Source: Desulfovibrio legallii (GTDB taxonomy: Bacteria > Desulfobacterota > Desulfovibrionia > Desulfovibrionales > Desulfovibrionaceae). From it: 64,000 bases of DNA. Numbering within the stretch: position 1 is the stretch's first letter; each line of letters starts with the position of its first letter. Shown piece after piece: positions 9,402 to 18,453 of the stretch. The translations under genes and the position numbers were made by a program. The DNA is taken from NCBI RefSeq assembly GCF_900102485.1, contig NZ_FNBX01000010.1, forward strand, positions 44,199 through 108,198, in the 5' to 3' direction. The notes under the pieces were generated by a model. That model was given only the letters and a program-made list of their open reading frames with translations, was not told the DNA's origin and did no database searches.

Positions 9402-10025
9402 ATGGACACACGTTTTTGGGCGTATCTGGAAGAGTGGCGGCGGCGTTTCCCCCGGCGCAGGAAACTTGCCTGGCGCGAGGGCTGGCTGGAGAACGGCTAT
9501 TGTGCGGACTGCTGCTACTGCTGCGGCCCGCAGGACTCCAACGAGCCTTTCCCTATGGGGTTGTTGCCGGGGCAGTTGCGGCCCGGCATGGCCGAGGATT
9601 TTTATCTGCTCAATGCGGATACGGCCTATATGGACGCCAGGGGCTGCCGCGCCTGCACGGCCCACGGCTGTCGTCTGCCCCGGCCGCAGCGGCCCGTGGC
9701 CTGCGGGCTGTTCCCCCTGGTGCTCAACGCGGGCGGCATGTATGTGTACAGAACCTGCCCGGCCGTCCTGTTTACGCCGCTCAACGAGCTGGCGGAGCTG
9801 GGGCGGCAGGCGGCCCGCTGGCTGCAGGGCTTTCCGCGCCGGGATCTGGAGCATATTGCCCTGAACCTGCCGGAGGCCGTGCTGGCCGAGCGCTATATTT
9901 CCCTGAGCCTGCCGGTCTGCCCGGCGGACGCGGGCGCGGCGGCTGCCGTGTCCGGGGCGGCGGCACAGGCGCACGAAGGCCCGGCGCTTCCGCCCAGGGC
10001 CTCCCTGCCGTCAGACAAGGCCTGA
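9402..10025 (+). CDS. Cys-rich YkgJ-like putative metal-cluster protein
   Basis: 207 residues. Cys-rich N-terminal part: CADCCYCC (residues 34-41), then CRACTAHGCRL and VACGLFPL, and later YRTCPAV. This spacing resembles the YkgJ family (CxxCxxCC, putative zinc- or iron-binding). The C-terminal 30 residues are Ala/Pro-rich and probably disordered. Start ATG 9402 follows a weak purine stretch. No enzymatic role can be assigned. Confidence 0.7.
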   Translation: MDTRFWAYLEEWRRRFPRRRKLAWREGWLENGYCADCCYCCGPQDSNEPFPMGLLPGQLRPGMAEDFYLLNADTAYMDARGCRACTAHGCRLPRPQRPVACGLFPLVLNAGGMYVYRTCPAVLFTPLNELAELGRQAARWLQGFPRRDLEHIALNLPEAVLAERYISLSLPVCPADAGAAAAVSGAAAQAHEGPALPPRASLPSDKA

Positions 10026-10131
10026 GCGGCCGCACGAGCCGCGGAGCCTGCGGGCCGTCGTTGCTGAAGGACAGGGCGCACACGTCTTCCGGCTGCGCGG
10101 TTACGCGCCGGGGCGGGCGTGGCGGCTGGGC

Positions 10132-10250
10132 GGCGGCAAAGGCGGCTGCCCGTCGTGCAGGCGCAAGCGCAGAGTATTTGCGCTGTTAAGCGCCGGAACG
10201 AGCGTATCCTTAACTTTGAGAATGCATATGCTCAAAGTTATTCTGCTCTA
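10132..10250 (+). repeat. Dispersed intergenic repeat, copy 4 (5'-truncated)
   Basis: Contains GGCTGCCCGTCGTGCAGGCG, AGCGCAGAGTATTTGCGCT, GGAACGAGCG and the terminal stem TAACTTTGAG/CTCAAAGTTA (10211-10220 with 10231-10240), then TTCTGCTCTAG. Its last bases form the stop codon of the minus-strand gene at 10248. Confidence 0.8.
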
Positions 10251-10418
10251 GTCGCACTGGCCTTCGTGTTCCGGGCCTTCGGGAATTTCACAGGCCTGCT
10301 GGCGTTTGCCCGTGCCGTGGCATTCGTAGCAGGCCGTGCCGTCGCTGTTCTTGCCCGTGCCCCGGCAGGCCGGGCAGGTGGTATAGTCGTCGGTTTTGGC
10401 GGTTTTTGGGGTACTCAT
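10248..10418 (-). CDS. Small DnaJ-type zinc-finger protein
   Basis: 56 residues with two CxxCxGxG-type motifs (CPACRGTGKNSDG and CYECHGTGK), like one half of the DnaJ Cys-rich domain, and a third Cys pair toward the acidic C-terminus. ATG at 10418 has a strong AGGAGG site. It is probably a tiny zinc-binding protein; partner unknown. The stop codon lies inside repeat copy 4. Confidence 0.75.
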   Translation of the reverse strand: MSTPKTAKTDDYTTCPACRGTGKNSDGTACYECHGTGKRQQACEIPEGPEHEGQCD

Positions 10419-10547
10419 AGTCTGCCTCCTTGGTTTGGATGCCGTGCCTTCATAGTACGCAAGCGGGGGGCGGGGCGCAACCGTGCGCTGCACGTCCGTC
10501 CGGGGCGGGGCCCTGCGCGAAGATTTTGCGGATAAAAGGAATGTCCC

Positions 10548-11408
10548 ATGCCGGAATTGCCTGAAGTGGAAACCGTGGCCCGCACCCTGCGGCCGCAGGT
10601 GCTGGGCTGTCGTCTGGGCGCGGCCCGGGCGCTGCGCGCGAGCAGCCTGCACCCTTTAAGCCTGCCCCTGGAGCGCCTGGACGGCGTGCGGGTGGCGGCA
10701 GTGGGGCGGCGCGGCAAACTGCTTTTGCTGGATTTGGACCCGGGTGCAGCCGTAGACGCGGCCCTGCGCGCGGCCACGGGCCTGCGCCTGGCCATCCACC
10801 TGCGCATGACAGGCCGGGTGCGCACGGTGGACGCGGCCTGCGCGCCGGGGCCGTACACCCGCTGCGTTTTTGCCTTCCGCACGCCCGCCGGGGAGGCGCG
10901 GCAATTGTTCTTTGACGATGTGCGGGCCTTTGGCCTGGTGCTGGCCGCCACGCCGGACATCCTGGCCCGCTGGTCCTTCTGGCGGGATCTGGGGCCGGAG
11001 CCGCTGGAGCTTGGGGCGGCGGATTTCGCAGCCCTGCTGCGGAGCCGCAGATCCGCCCTCAAGGCCGTGCTGCTGGACCAGAAGACCATTGCGGGCGTGG
11101 GCAACATTTATGCGGACGAAAGCCTGTTTGCCGCCGGGTTGGACCCCCGCCGCAAGGCGGACAGCCTTACCCCCGCCCAGAGCGCCCGTCTGCTGGCCTG
11201 CCTCAAGGACGTGCTGCTGCGTTCCATAGCCCAGTGCGGCAGCTCCATCCGCGACTACCGCGACGCCAACGGCGACGTGGGCGCATTTCAGAACTGTTTT
11301 GCCGTCTATGGCCGGGGCGGGGAGGCCTGCACCCGTTGCGGCAGGCCTTTGCAGAAGCTCCGGGTGGCGGGCCGCGCCACGGTCTGCTGCCCGCACTGCC
11401 AGCGCTGA
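10548..11408 (+). CDS. mutM: Formamidopyrimidine-DNA glycosylase
   Basis: 286 residues. It starts with the catalytic PELPEVE (Pro2 nucleophile, Glu3), has the GRRGKLLLLDL lysine motif, the helix-two-turn-helix with IAGVGNIYADE, and a C-terminal zinc finger (CTRCG...CCPHC). It excises oxidised purines such as 8-oxoguanine and nicks the strand. Length is normal for the family. The gene stands alone between convergent or divergent neighbours. Confidence 0.95.
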   Translation: MPELPEVETVARTLRPQVLGCRLGAARALRASSLHPLSLPLERLDGVRVAAVGRRGKLLLLDLDPGAAVDAALRAATGLRLAIHLRMTGRVRTVDAACAPGPYTRCVFAFRTPAGEARQLFFDDVRAFGLVLAATPDILARWSFWRDLGPEPLELGAADFAALLRSRRSALKAVLLDQKTIAGVGNIYADESLFAAGLDPRRKADSLTPAQSARLLACLKDVLLRSIAQCGSSIRDYRDANGDVGAFQNCFAVYGRGGEACTRCGRPLQKLRVAGRATVCCPHCQR

Positions 11409-11463
11409 ACCGTGCGGGGCGAACGCAGGTTGGAGCTTGCGGCGTTTCAAGGCTGGAATGCGC

Positions 11464-13140
11464 TCAGAGCGAATCCATGAGGCAAAGGGCCGGGGTCAGC
11501 TCGCCCAGGGTGTCGATCAGGGCCATGTTTTCGCTGTAGTCCACGGGGCAGGCCACCAGGGAGACGCCAGGCTCGTCCAGAGCCTGCTGCAGGGTGGGGC
11601 GCAGCGCCGCCGCGCTTTCCACGCGGTAGCCCTTGGCCCCGAAGCTGGCCGCGTAGGCCGTGAAATCCGGATTGCCGAAGTCCACGCAGGCGTGTGAGCC
11701 TGAGGCCATGTCCATCTTCCACTTGATAAGGCCGTAGCTGTTGTCCACCCAGATCAGAATTTTGAGGGGGATGTTCTCGCGCACGGCGGTTTCCATTTCC
11801 TGCGAATTCATGAGAAAGCTGCCGTCGCCCATGACGGCCAGAACCTTGCGCTCCGGCCGGGCCAGGTGCGCGCCTATGGCCCCCGGCAGGGAGAAGCCCA
11901 TGGTGGAAAGCCCGTTGGAAACCAGGCAGGTGAGCGGGGCGTAGGTGGGGTAGAGGCGGGCCATCCACATCTTTATGGCCCCCGTGTCGGCCAGCACGAT
12001 GTCCTCGTCGCCCATGACGGCGCGGATGTCGGCCACCAGGCGCTGGGGCTTGAGGGGGAAGGCGTCGCTGGCGCGGCCCTTGGCCAGCTCCGCCTCCACC
12101 AGCTGGCGGATGGTGGCCCCGCGCCCGGCCGAGAGCAGCGCGCCTTCGCCCAGCGCCTTGGAGAGCGCCGCCAGGGCCAGGCCCGCGTCTGCCGTGATGT
12201 TGACGGCGGTGGCGTAGTGGGCGTCCGTATCCGGCAGAAACGTGTTGATGTGGATGATGGTCTTGTCGCCGCGGGGGTTGATGCGCTCCGGGGCAAATTC
12301 CTGGAGTTCGTAGCCCACGGAAAGGATCACGTCCGCCTGGTCAAAGGCGCAGTTTTCATAGTCGTGCCGCATGAAGCCGATGACGCCCAGGGATTGGGGG
12401 CTGCGGTCGCTGATGACGCCCTTGCCCATAAAGGTGGTGGCCACAGGCACCTGGTAGCGTTCGGCAAAGGCCGCCAGCACCGGGGCGTTGCCCGTGCGGG
12501 CCACACCGTGCCCGGCCAGGATCACGGGTTTGCGCGCGGCGCGCAAAAGGCGCGCGGCCTCGGTTACCGCCGCCGGGGAGGGGATGGCCTTGGCGTTTGC
12601 CGCCGTGGGCAGGGGGCGGGCCCCAGCCGGAACCGGGGCGGCCTCCACGTCTTCCGGCAGGGCCAGGTAGGCCGCGCCGGGGCGTTCCTCCTGCGCGGTC
12701 TGGAAGGCCTTGCGCACCATTTCCGGCAGGGATTGCGGGGTGAGCACCGTGTCCGCCCACTTGGTCACGGGGCGGAACATGCCCACCAGGTCAACGATCT
12801 GGTGTGATTCCTTATAGATGCGTTTGAGGCCCACCTGGGCGGAAAGGGCCAGCAGGGGGCTTGAATTGGTTTGCGCGTCGGCCACGCCCTGGAGCAGGTT
12901 AATGGCCCCAGGCCCCAGGGTGGCGGAGCAGACCCCGGCCTGGCCCGTAAGGCGGCCGTAAATATCGGCCATAAAGGCCGCGCCCTGCTCATGCCGGGCC
13001 AGGATGAAGCGGATGTCGCCCGAATCGGCTATGGCGCGCACCAGATGGATGTTTTCCTCGCCGGGAATGCCGAAAACGTAGTGGACGCCCTCGGCCCGCA
13101 GGCAGTCCACCAGCAGTTGGGCCACGGTCTGTTCCTTCAT
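11464..13140 (-). CDS. Thiamine-diphosphate enzyme, acetolactate synthase-like
   Basis: 558 residues with the three-domain TPP fold. The N-terminus has YVFGIPGEEN, RHEQGAAFMADIYGRLTG (catalytic Glu) and STLGPGAINLLQGVADA-like motifs; the C-terminal part has GDGSFLMNSQEMETAVRENIPLKILIWVDNSYG, the TPP/Mg site. It most resembles catabolic acetolactate synthases (AlsS type) that act without a regulatory subunit; no ilvN-like gene is adjacent. ATG 13140 follows GGAGGGG. A related decarboxylase role cannot be excluded. Confidence 0.8.
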   Translation of the reverse strand: MKEQTVAQLLVDCLRAEGVHYVFGIPGEENIHLVRAIADSGDIRFILARHEQGAAFMADIYGRLTGQAGVCSATLGPGAINLLQGVADAQTNSSPLLALSAQVGLKRIYKESHQIVDLVGMFRPVTKWADTVLTPQSLPEMVRKAFQTAQEERPGAAYLALPEDVEAAPVPAGARPLPTAANAKAIPSPAAVTEAARLLRAARKPVILAGHGVARTGNAPVLAAFAERYQVPVATTFMGKGVISDRSPQSLGVIGFMRHDYENCAFDQADVILSVGYELQEFAPERINPRGDKTIIHINTFLPDTDAHYATAVNITADAGLALAALSKALGEGALLSAGRGATIRQLVEAELAKGRASDAFPLKPQRLVADIRAVMGDEDIVLADTGAIKMWMARLYPTYAPLTCLVSNGLSTMGFSLPGAIGAHLARPERKVLAVMGDGSFLMNSQEMETAVRENIPLKILIWVDNSYGLIKWKMDMASGSHACVDFGNPDFTAYAASFGAKGYRVESAAALRPTLQQALDEPGVSLVACPVDYSENMALIDTLGELTPALCLMDSL

Positions 13141-13262
13141 GCGCCCCTCCAAGATATTGAGATGTGTTCCTGACACGCTATCAGGGAGCGGCGGGAAAGA
13201 AAAGCCCGCGCGGGCTTGCGGCAGAGGCCGCTTGCCCCTATTCTGCGGCCTGTGGAGGAGCT

Positions 13263-14609
13263 ATGAACGCATATGCTGCACAGTGGGAGCGCCTTCTGGC
13301 CCCGTGGCGCAAGACGGGCGAGGGGCGGCGGCTGGACGCGCCGGACGCCGTGCGCAATCCTTTTCTGGTGGATTACGACCGCCTGGCCTTTTCCAGCTCG
13401 TTCCGGCGGCTGGCGCGGAAAACGCAGGTCCATCCCCTGGTGCGCAACGACCACATCCACAATCGCCTGACCCACTCGCTGGAAGTGGGCTGCGTGGGCC
13501 GCTCCCTGGCCATGACGGCCGGGGCCGCCCTGCGGGAGCGCGGTGATCTGCCCGCCCCCTACGGGCCGGAACACCTGGGGCAGATCGTGCAGGCCGCCTG
13601 CCTGGCCCATGACATCGGCAACCCGCCCTTCGGCCACGCCGGGGAGGAAGCCATCCGCGACTGGTTTTGCGATCCTGAGCTCCAGCGCCGGTATTTTTAC
13701 GCCCTTTCCCGCGCGGAGCAGGCCGATTTTGAGGCTTTTGACGGCAACGCCCAGGGCTTCCGGGTCATCAACGCGCTGGAGAACAATAAGGATCGCGGCG
13801 GGCTGCGCCTGACCTTTCCGGTCATCGCCAGCCTGGTCAAATACCCCCGCTCAGCCCATGAGGCCTTGGGCCAGGGCAGCCACAAATTCAATTTTTATAT
13901 GGCGGAGCGGGAACTTTTTGCCGAGGTGTTCGGGGTTCTGGGCCTGGGGGAGGGCCCCTGGCGGCGGCATCCGCTCTCTTACCTGCTGGAGGCGGCGGAC
14001 GACATCTGCTACCGCATCATTGACATGGAGGATGCGCGCGAGCTGCGCATCATCGGCTACGCGGATCTGCGCGCGGTTATGGAGCCGCTGCTGGCAAAGA
14101 AGGGCGGCGCGGCCGGACTTGAGCTCCTGGATTCGGACCGCCGGCGCGCCGGCATGTTGCGCACCCTGGCCATGGGGGAGATCATCCCCTCTGTGGCGCT
14201 GACCTTTGCGCAGCACTATGAGGAAATCATGCGCGGGGAACTGGAGGGCGACCTGCTGCGCCACGCCCAGCCGCAGGTGCGGACCTTTATGGACGCCGCC
14301 AAAGAGATATTCACCAGCAAAATCATGAACAACCCAGAGAAAACCGCGCTGGAAATAGGCACTTATACCTTGTACCGGCGGCTTCTGGACGTCTTTATCC
14401 CCGCCTGCCACAATTCATGCAAGCGCCTGCCCATGAGCTACCGTGAAACCCGCGCCCTGACCCTCATGGGGGCCAACGCGCCGGGCGCGGACGACGACCT
14501 TTACACCGCCTACCTGCGCGTGGTGGACTTTATTTCCGGCATGACCGACGACTACGCGGCCTTTGTTTCCCGTCAGTTTTCCGGCACCTCCGGCGGGCGG
14601 AACCCGTAG
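13263..14609 (+). CDS. dgt: dGTP triphosphohydrolase-like HD enzyme
   Basis: 448 residues with the Dgt HD-domain signatures: SSSFRRLARKTQV, HNRLTHSLEV (first metal His), HDIGNPPFGHAGE (His-Asp pair), and SLVKYPRS downstream. It hydrolyses dNTPs to nucleoside plus triphosphate. ATG 13263 follows GGAGGAG. It is divergent from the acetolactate-synthase-like gene, with 122 bp between starts. Confidence 0.92.
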   Translation: MNAYAAQWERLLAPWRKTGEGRRLDAPDAVRNPFLVDYDRLAFSSSFRRLARKTQVHPLVRNDHIHNRLTHSLEVGCVGRSLAMTAGAALRERGDLPAPYGPEHLGQIVQAACLAHDIGNPPFGHAGEEAIRDWFCDPELQRRYFYALSRAEQADFEAFDGNAQGFRVINALENNKDRGGLRLTFPVIASLVKYPRSAHEALGQGSHKFNFYMAERELFAEVFGVLGLGEGPWRRHPLSYLLEAADDICYRIIDMEDARELRIIGYADLRAVMEPLLAKKGGAAGLELLDSDRRRAGMLRTLAMGEIIPSVALTFAQHYEEIMRGELEGDLLRHAQPQVRTFMDAAKEIFTSKIMNNPEKTALEIGTYTLYRRLLDVFIPACHNSCKRLPMSYRETRALTLMGANAPGADDDLYTAYLRVVDFISGMTDDYAAFVSRQFSGTSGGRNP

Positions 14610-14619
14610 GGCCGCCGCG

Positions 14620-15198
14620 CTACAGCGCAATGCAGGGCCGCAGCACGGGGCGCGCAGGCGGCAGGGCCGGGCGGGTTTCGTCCTGTCCCTCCAGGGCGTC
14701 CAGGGTCAGGTTGCGCAGCAGCTCATAACACTCCGCCAGGGTGCGGCGATCCGTATCGATAACGGCGTGGGCCTCGCGCGGGGCGTCAAAAGCGTCGGAA
14801 ACGCCGGAAAGCCGGTCTACTCGCCCCTGGGCGGCGGCGCTGTACAGCCCCTTGGTGTCGCGCTGCAGCAGGGTGGCGAGCCCGCAGCGCACCCAGACCT
14901 CGCGGTAGCGGGGCAGCAGCTCGCGGTTTTTGCGGCGCATGTCCGCATAGGGCGTGATGGCCGCCACAATGCAGACCCGGCCCAGGGCCTGCTCCCTGGC
15001 GGCGGCGTCGCGCAGGGCGTCAATGTTGCGGCGGCGGTCCTCCGGCCGGAAGCCGTGGAAGCCGTGTTCGCGCCGGAAGCGGTCGCCGTCCAGCAGGGTC
15101 GTGGCCTGGCCCCGGCCCTCCAGATAAAGGCGCAACAGGGAACCGAGGGTGGTTTTGCCGCTGCCGGAAAGCCCCAGCAGCCAGATGACGGGCGTCAT
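14620..15198 (-). CDS. cysC: Adenylylsulfate (APS) kinase-like protein
   Basis: 192 residues. P-loop GLSGSGKTT (residues 9-17), DGDRFRREHG, a FRPEDRRRNIDALRDAA region typical of CysC, ITPYADMRRKNRELL and KGLYSAAAQG. It would phosphorylate APS to PAPS. In a sulfate reducer this is not the dissimilatory route, so it may serve sulfation or a minor pathway. It converges with dgt, with 10 bp between stops. Confidence 0.85.
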   Translation of the reverse strand: MTPVIWLLGLSGSGKTTLGSLLRLYLEGRGQATTLLDGDRFRREHGFHGFRPEDRRRNIDALRDAAAREQALGRVCIVAAITPYADMRRKNRELLPRYREVWVRCGLATLLQRDTKGLYSAAAQGRVDRLSGVSDAFDAPREAHAVIDTDRRTLAECYELLRNLTLDALEGQDETRPALPPARPVLRPCIAL

Positions 15199-15215
15199 GA
15201 CAACCTCTTTATGGT

Positions 15216-15250
15216 AAAAAAGGGGAACGGAATCTCCGCTCCCCCTTTTT
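15216..15250 (-). terminator. Bidirectional terminator between the MltD-like gene and cysC
   Basis: AAAAAGGGG/CCCCTTTTT (15217-15225 with 15242-15250) with an inner CGGA/TCCG stem. Placed to stop transcripts leaving the minus-strand MltD-like gene before cysC. Confidence 0.7.
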
Positions 15251-15356
15251 GCAAAAAAGCTGCCAATATTTATAATGACTGTATTTTATTAAATAATATT
15301 GTTTTCTGCGACGGCCGACGGCAGTTTTGACCCACCGGATCCGGCCGCGCGCCGGG

Positions 15357-16967
15357 TTACTGGCGCACCACCAGGGTCGCGCCCGCCCGCAAGGATTTGG
15401 GGTCCACCTTGTTCCAGCGTTGCAGGTCTTCCACGCTCACGTTGTGGGCGCGGGCGATTTTCCACAGGTTGTCGTTGCTCTGCACGGTGTAGACCCGGCG
15501 TCCGCCGTCGGCGTTTTTGTTGGCCACAGTGCGGGGCGCGGAGCCGCCGCGGCCGGGAATGCGCAGCTCCGCTCCGGCGTGGATCCTGTTGGGGTTGGCT
15601 ATGCCGTTGTATTCCTGCAGGTCCTGGACGCTCACCCCATAGCGCCGGGCCACGGCGTAAAGGGTTTCATCCGCCCGCAGGGTGTGGCGGGCGTCCTTGC
15701 CCTGGCCCTGCCCTGCGCGGGCCACGGCGCTGGGGGCTTTTCCTTTTTTGCCGGGCGCGGGGCGGGCGTCCAGGGCGGCCACGGCCCGGGCGGACATGTC
15801 CGCTGAGCGGGGCACCAGCACGGTTTCGCCCGCGCGCAGGCTGCCGTTGCCGGGGTTCAGCGCGCGCAGGCGCGCTTCCGGCACGCCGCAGCGGCGGCTG
15901 ATTTTGCTCCAGGAATCGGCGCTGCTGCCCACCCGCGCCACAGTCCAGCCCGCGTAGGGCGCGCACTGGGGGGAGCGCAGAAAGGCCGTGGCTTCTCCTT
16001 CGCGCATGGCGGGGAGATAGACAAAGGTGCTGCGGCTTGTATCGGAAATGGGGCGCTTGTGGTGAGGGTTGTAAGAGCGGAAGTCTTCCCAGTCCAGGCG
16101 GCAGGCTTTGGCCAGGGCCATGAGGTCCGTGCCCGGCCGGGCCGTAAAGCGCCGCACTTCCGGCGCGGTTTCCGGATTGACGGGGGTAAAGCCCAGCTGG
16201 GGCAGATTGCGCATAATTTTGGTCACGGCCATGAAGCGGGGCACATATTGCTTGGTCTCCTCCCGCAGCCGGGCTTTGTCGTCCAGCATATGGTTGCGGG
16301 CCCTGACCTCAAAAAAATCCTTGCCGCCCGTGCCCTGCATGGCGCGGCCCATCTTGCCCTCGCCCGCGTTGTAGGCGGCGATGGCCGTGGGCCAGTCGCC
16401 GAACTCGCCGTAGAGTTTCTGCAGATAATCCGCCGCCGCCTCGGTGGATTGGTAAGGGTCCAGGCGTTCGTCCGTCCACCAGTCCTGGGTCAGGCCGTAC
16501 TGCCGCCCCGTGGAGGGCATGAACTGCCAGGCCCCGGCCGCGCCTGCGGGCGATTTGGCGTCGGGCCGGTAGCCGCTTTCCACAATGGCCAGATAGGCCA
16601 GGTCTTCCGGCATGCCGCGAGAGCGGAAAACCTTGCGGGCATAGGCCAGGTAGTGCTCCGCCCGCTTGGAAAAGACCTGCATGGTGGGGCGGCCCTGGCG
16701 CAGAAAATATTTGTACTGGCGGGCCACATCGGGCATGGCCGCCTGCGGAATATCCTTGTCCACATGGCCGGCGGATTTGAGCGCGGCCAGCTCCGCGTTG
16801 GAGAGGGGCGGAGAATTGTCCTCGGGCACCAGGAGCGAGGGCATGTTGCCCTTGTCCCCCGCGCCCTGGCGCGAGGCGCAGCCCCCGGCCAGCACAAGGC
16901 AGCAGCAGACAAGCAGAAACAATCCCCGAACCGTTGCCGGCTGTTGCCGGCTCCCAAGGCGATCCAT
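15357..16967 (-). CDS. Membrane-bound lytic transglycosylase, MltD-like, with LysM domains
   Basis: 536 residues: lipoprotein signal peptide with LVLAGGC (Cys30 lipidated), a transglycosylase domain with AIVESGY (catalytic Glu130) and AYNAGEGKM, then two clear C-terminal LysM modules (about 433-476 and 492-535) and a weaker one near 350-400. It cleaves peptidoglycan glycan strands. ATG 16967 is preferred over one 12 bases upstream because GGAGA sits at proper spacing before it. Confidence 0.9.
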   Translation of the reverse strand: MDRLGSRQQPATVRGLFLLVCCCLVLAGGCASRQGAGDKGNMPSLLVPEDNSPPLSNAELAALKSAGHVDKDIPQAAMPDVARQYKYFLRQGRPTMQVFSKRAEHYLAYARKVFRSRGMPEDLAYLAIVESGYRPDAKSPAGAAGAWQFMPSTGRQYGLTQDWWTDERLDPYQSTEAAADYLQKLYGEFGDWPTAIAAYNAGEGKMGRAMQGTGGKDFFEVRARNHMLDDKARLREETKQYVPRFMAVTKIMRNLPQLGFTPVNPETAPEVRRFTARPGTDLMALAKACRLDWEDFRSYNPHHKRPISDTSRSTFVYLPAMREGEATAFLRSPQCAPYAGWTVARVGSSADSWSKISRRCGVPEARLRALNPGNGSLRAGETVLVPRSADMSARAVAALDARPAPGKKGKAPSAVARAGQGQGKDARHTLRADETLYAVARRYGVSVQDLQEYNGIANPNRIHAGAELRIPGRGGSAPRTVANKNADGGRRVYTVQSNDNLWKIARAHNVSVEDLQRWNKVDPKSLRAGATLVVRQ

Positions 16968-17107
16968 AGCGTTCTCCATAGGCCTCGTCGGCTTGCCAGG
17001 GGCCGCCGAGATGCCGTAGACCATCGTCTGGATGTTGGCGCGGCCGCAAGGCCGCTGGTTACCTTTTTCGGCCGCCCCCTGCGGCCCGTGCCCGCGTGGA
17101 GACGCCC

Positions 17108-17932
17108 ATGTCCCATATTGACGACGCAGCTCCGCTGCTTCCCGGCCTCAAGCCCGTGCTGGAGCTTTTGTCCAGCGATCCGCAACACATCGACTGCGTG
17201 TTCTGCAAAAAAGGCCTGCGCGGCCCCGAGGCCCTGGCGGTGCAGGCCCTCTGCCGGGAGCGCGGCGTGCGCTTTACCCTGGTGGACGCGGTCGCCCTGG
17301 ACCGCCTGTGCCGCCCCATCCACGGCGGCGATCGCGCCGGGGGAGGCCGCACGCCCGTGGCCCATCAGGGGGTGGTGGCCCGGCTGACCGCGGCGGTTTT
17401 CTGCGAGCTCCCTGAGCTGCTGGCCGCAGCGGCGGAAGCGCCCCTGCCGCTCATTGTGGCCCTGGACCAGGTGCAGGACCCCGGCAACGTGGGCACGCTT
17501 TGCCGCACGCTCTATGCCCTGGGCGGTGCGGGGCTTCTGCTGCCGCGCCACAACAGCGCCTACCTGGGCCCGGCCGCCCGGCGGGCCGCCGCCGGGGCCC
17601 TGGAGCGTTTGCCCGTGGCCCGGGCGACCAACCTGGCCCGCGCCCTGGACAGCGCCGAAGAAGCAGGTTTTGCCGTGTACGGCGCAGGGGTGGGGCCAGG
17701 CTCCACGGACGCTTTTGCCGCGCCTTTGCGCCTGCCCGCCGTGCTGGTGCTGGGCAATGAGGACAAAGGCCTGCGGCCCGGCGTGCTCAAGCGCTGCAGC
17801 ACGGTGCTGCGCATTCCGCTGGCCCGGCCCTTTGATTCGCTCAACGTCGCTCAGGCCGGGGCCATTTTGCTGGGGCTGACCGCGGCGCGGCGTCATATGG
17901 CCGGTGGCGCTTTTTTGCCGACGCAAAACTGA
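17108..17932 (+). CDS. SpoU-family rRNA/tRNA 2'-O-methyltransferase (RlmB-like)
   Basis: 274 residues with the three SpoU motifs: ALDQVQDPGNVGTLCRT, LVLGNEDKGL and SLNVAQAGAILL, which form the knotted SAM site. The N-terminal substrate-binding part (GLKPVLELL) resembles RlmB/TrmH proteins, so 23S rRNA is a likely target, but the exact nucleotide is unknown. ATG 17108 is preferred to a GTG at 17096 because GGAG precedes it at 8-nt spacing. A strong terminator follows. Confidence 0.85.
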   Translation: MSHIDDAAPLLPGLKPVLELLSSDPQHIDCVFCKKGLRGPEALAVQALCRERGVRFTLVDAVALDRLCRPIHGGDRAGGGRTPVAHQGVVARLTAAVFCELPELLAAAAEAPLPLIVALDQVQDPGNVGTLCRTLYALGGAGLLLPRHNSAYLGPAARRAAAGALERLPVARATNLARALDSAEEAGFAVYGAGVGPGSTDAFAAPLRLPAVLVLGNEDKGLRPGVLKRCSTVLRIPLARPFDSLNVAQAGAILLGLTAARRHMAGGAFLPTQN

Positions 17933-17997
17933 TAAAGCAAAAAGCGCGCCAATGCGCTGGGCAAAACCTACACAAAAAATCTATCGTCCACAATAGT

Positions 17998-18033
17998 AAA
18001 AAGGGGGAACATAAACCATGTTCCCCCTTTTTT
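17998..18033 (+). terminator. Strong intrinsic terminator
   Basis: A 15-bp perfect stem (17998-18012 with 18018-18032; core GGGGGAACAT/ATGTTCCCCC), 5-nt loop and a T run. The rest of the gap, 18034-18440, is fairly AT-rich and likely holds the promoter of the next gene, but I cannot fix one box pair. Confidence 0.85.
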
Positions 18034-18453
18034 ATTCTTTTCTTGCAGTCTAAAAATTTTCTAGAATTACTTTATGTAATCGCTATAAAATAGAACGTCC
18101 CTGCAAAAGCAGGCAAGTGGATTGTTATCGCTATTGCATGCGGTGCTGCGCGTGCGGTGGCGCAGCCCCTTGGCGCATCCCGCCTGATTTATGGTTCTGG
18201 CGCGGGCAGCGGGCTCGCGCAGCGCGGCGGCGAAGCATTTTTGTGCCGCATTTGGGCATGATGTGTCATATTTGTATTGTCGCGCTGTGCGAGCGCTGCG
18301 GGCTTTGACGCAAAGTTGTAACGATTGCGCAAAGATGCAAATCCTCTGTGCGTGGTATGGAGCCTGCAATGCCCAAACAATCTGCGGCCGCTGTGGCCTG
18401 TATCGCGCGCTGCGCGCCTGGTTTGGCACTTACAGATAACGGAGGGATGTATA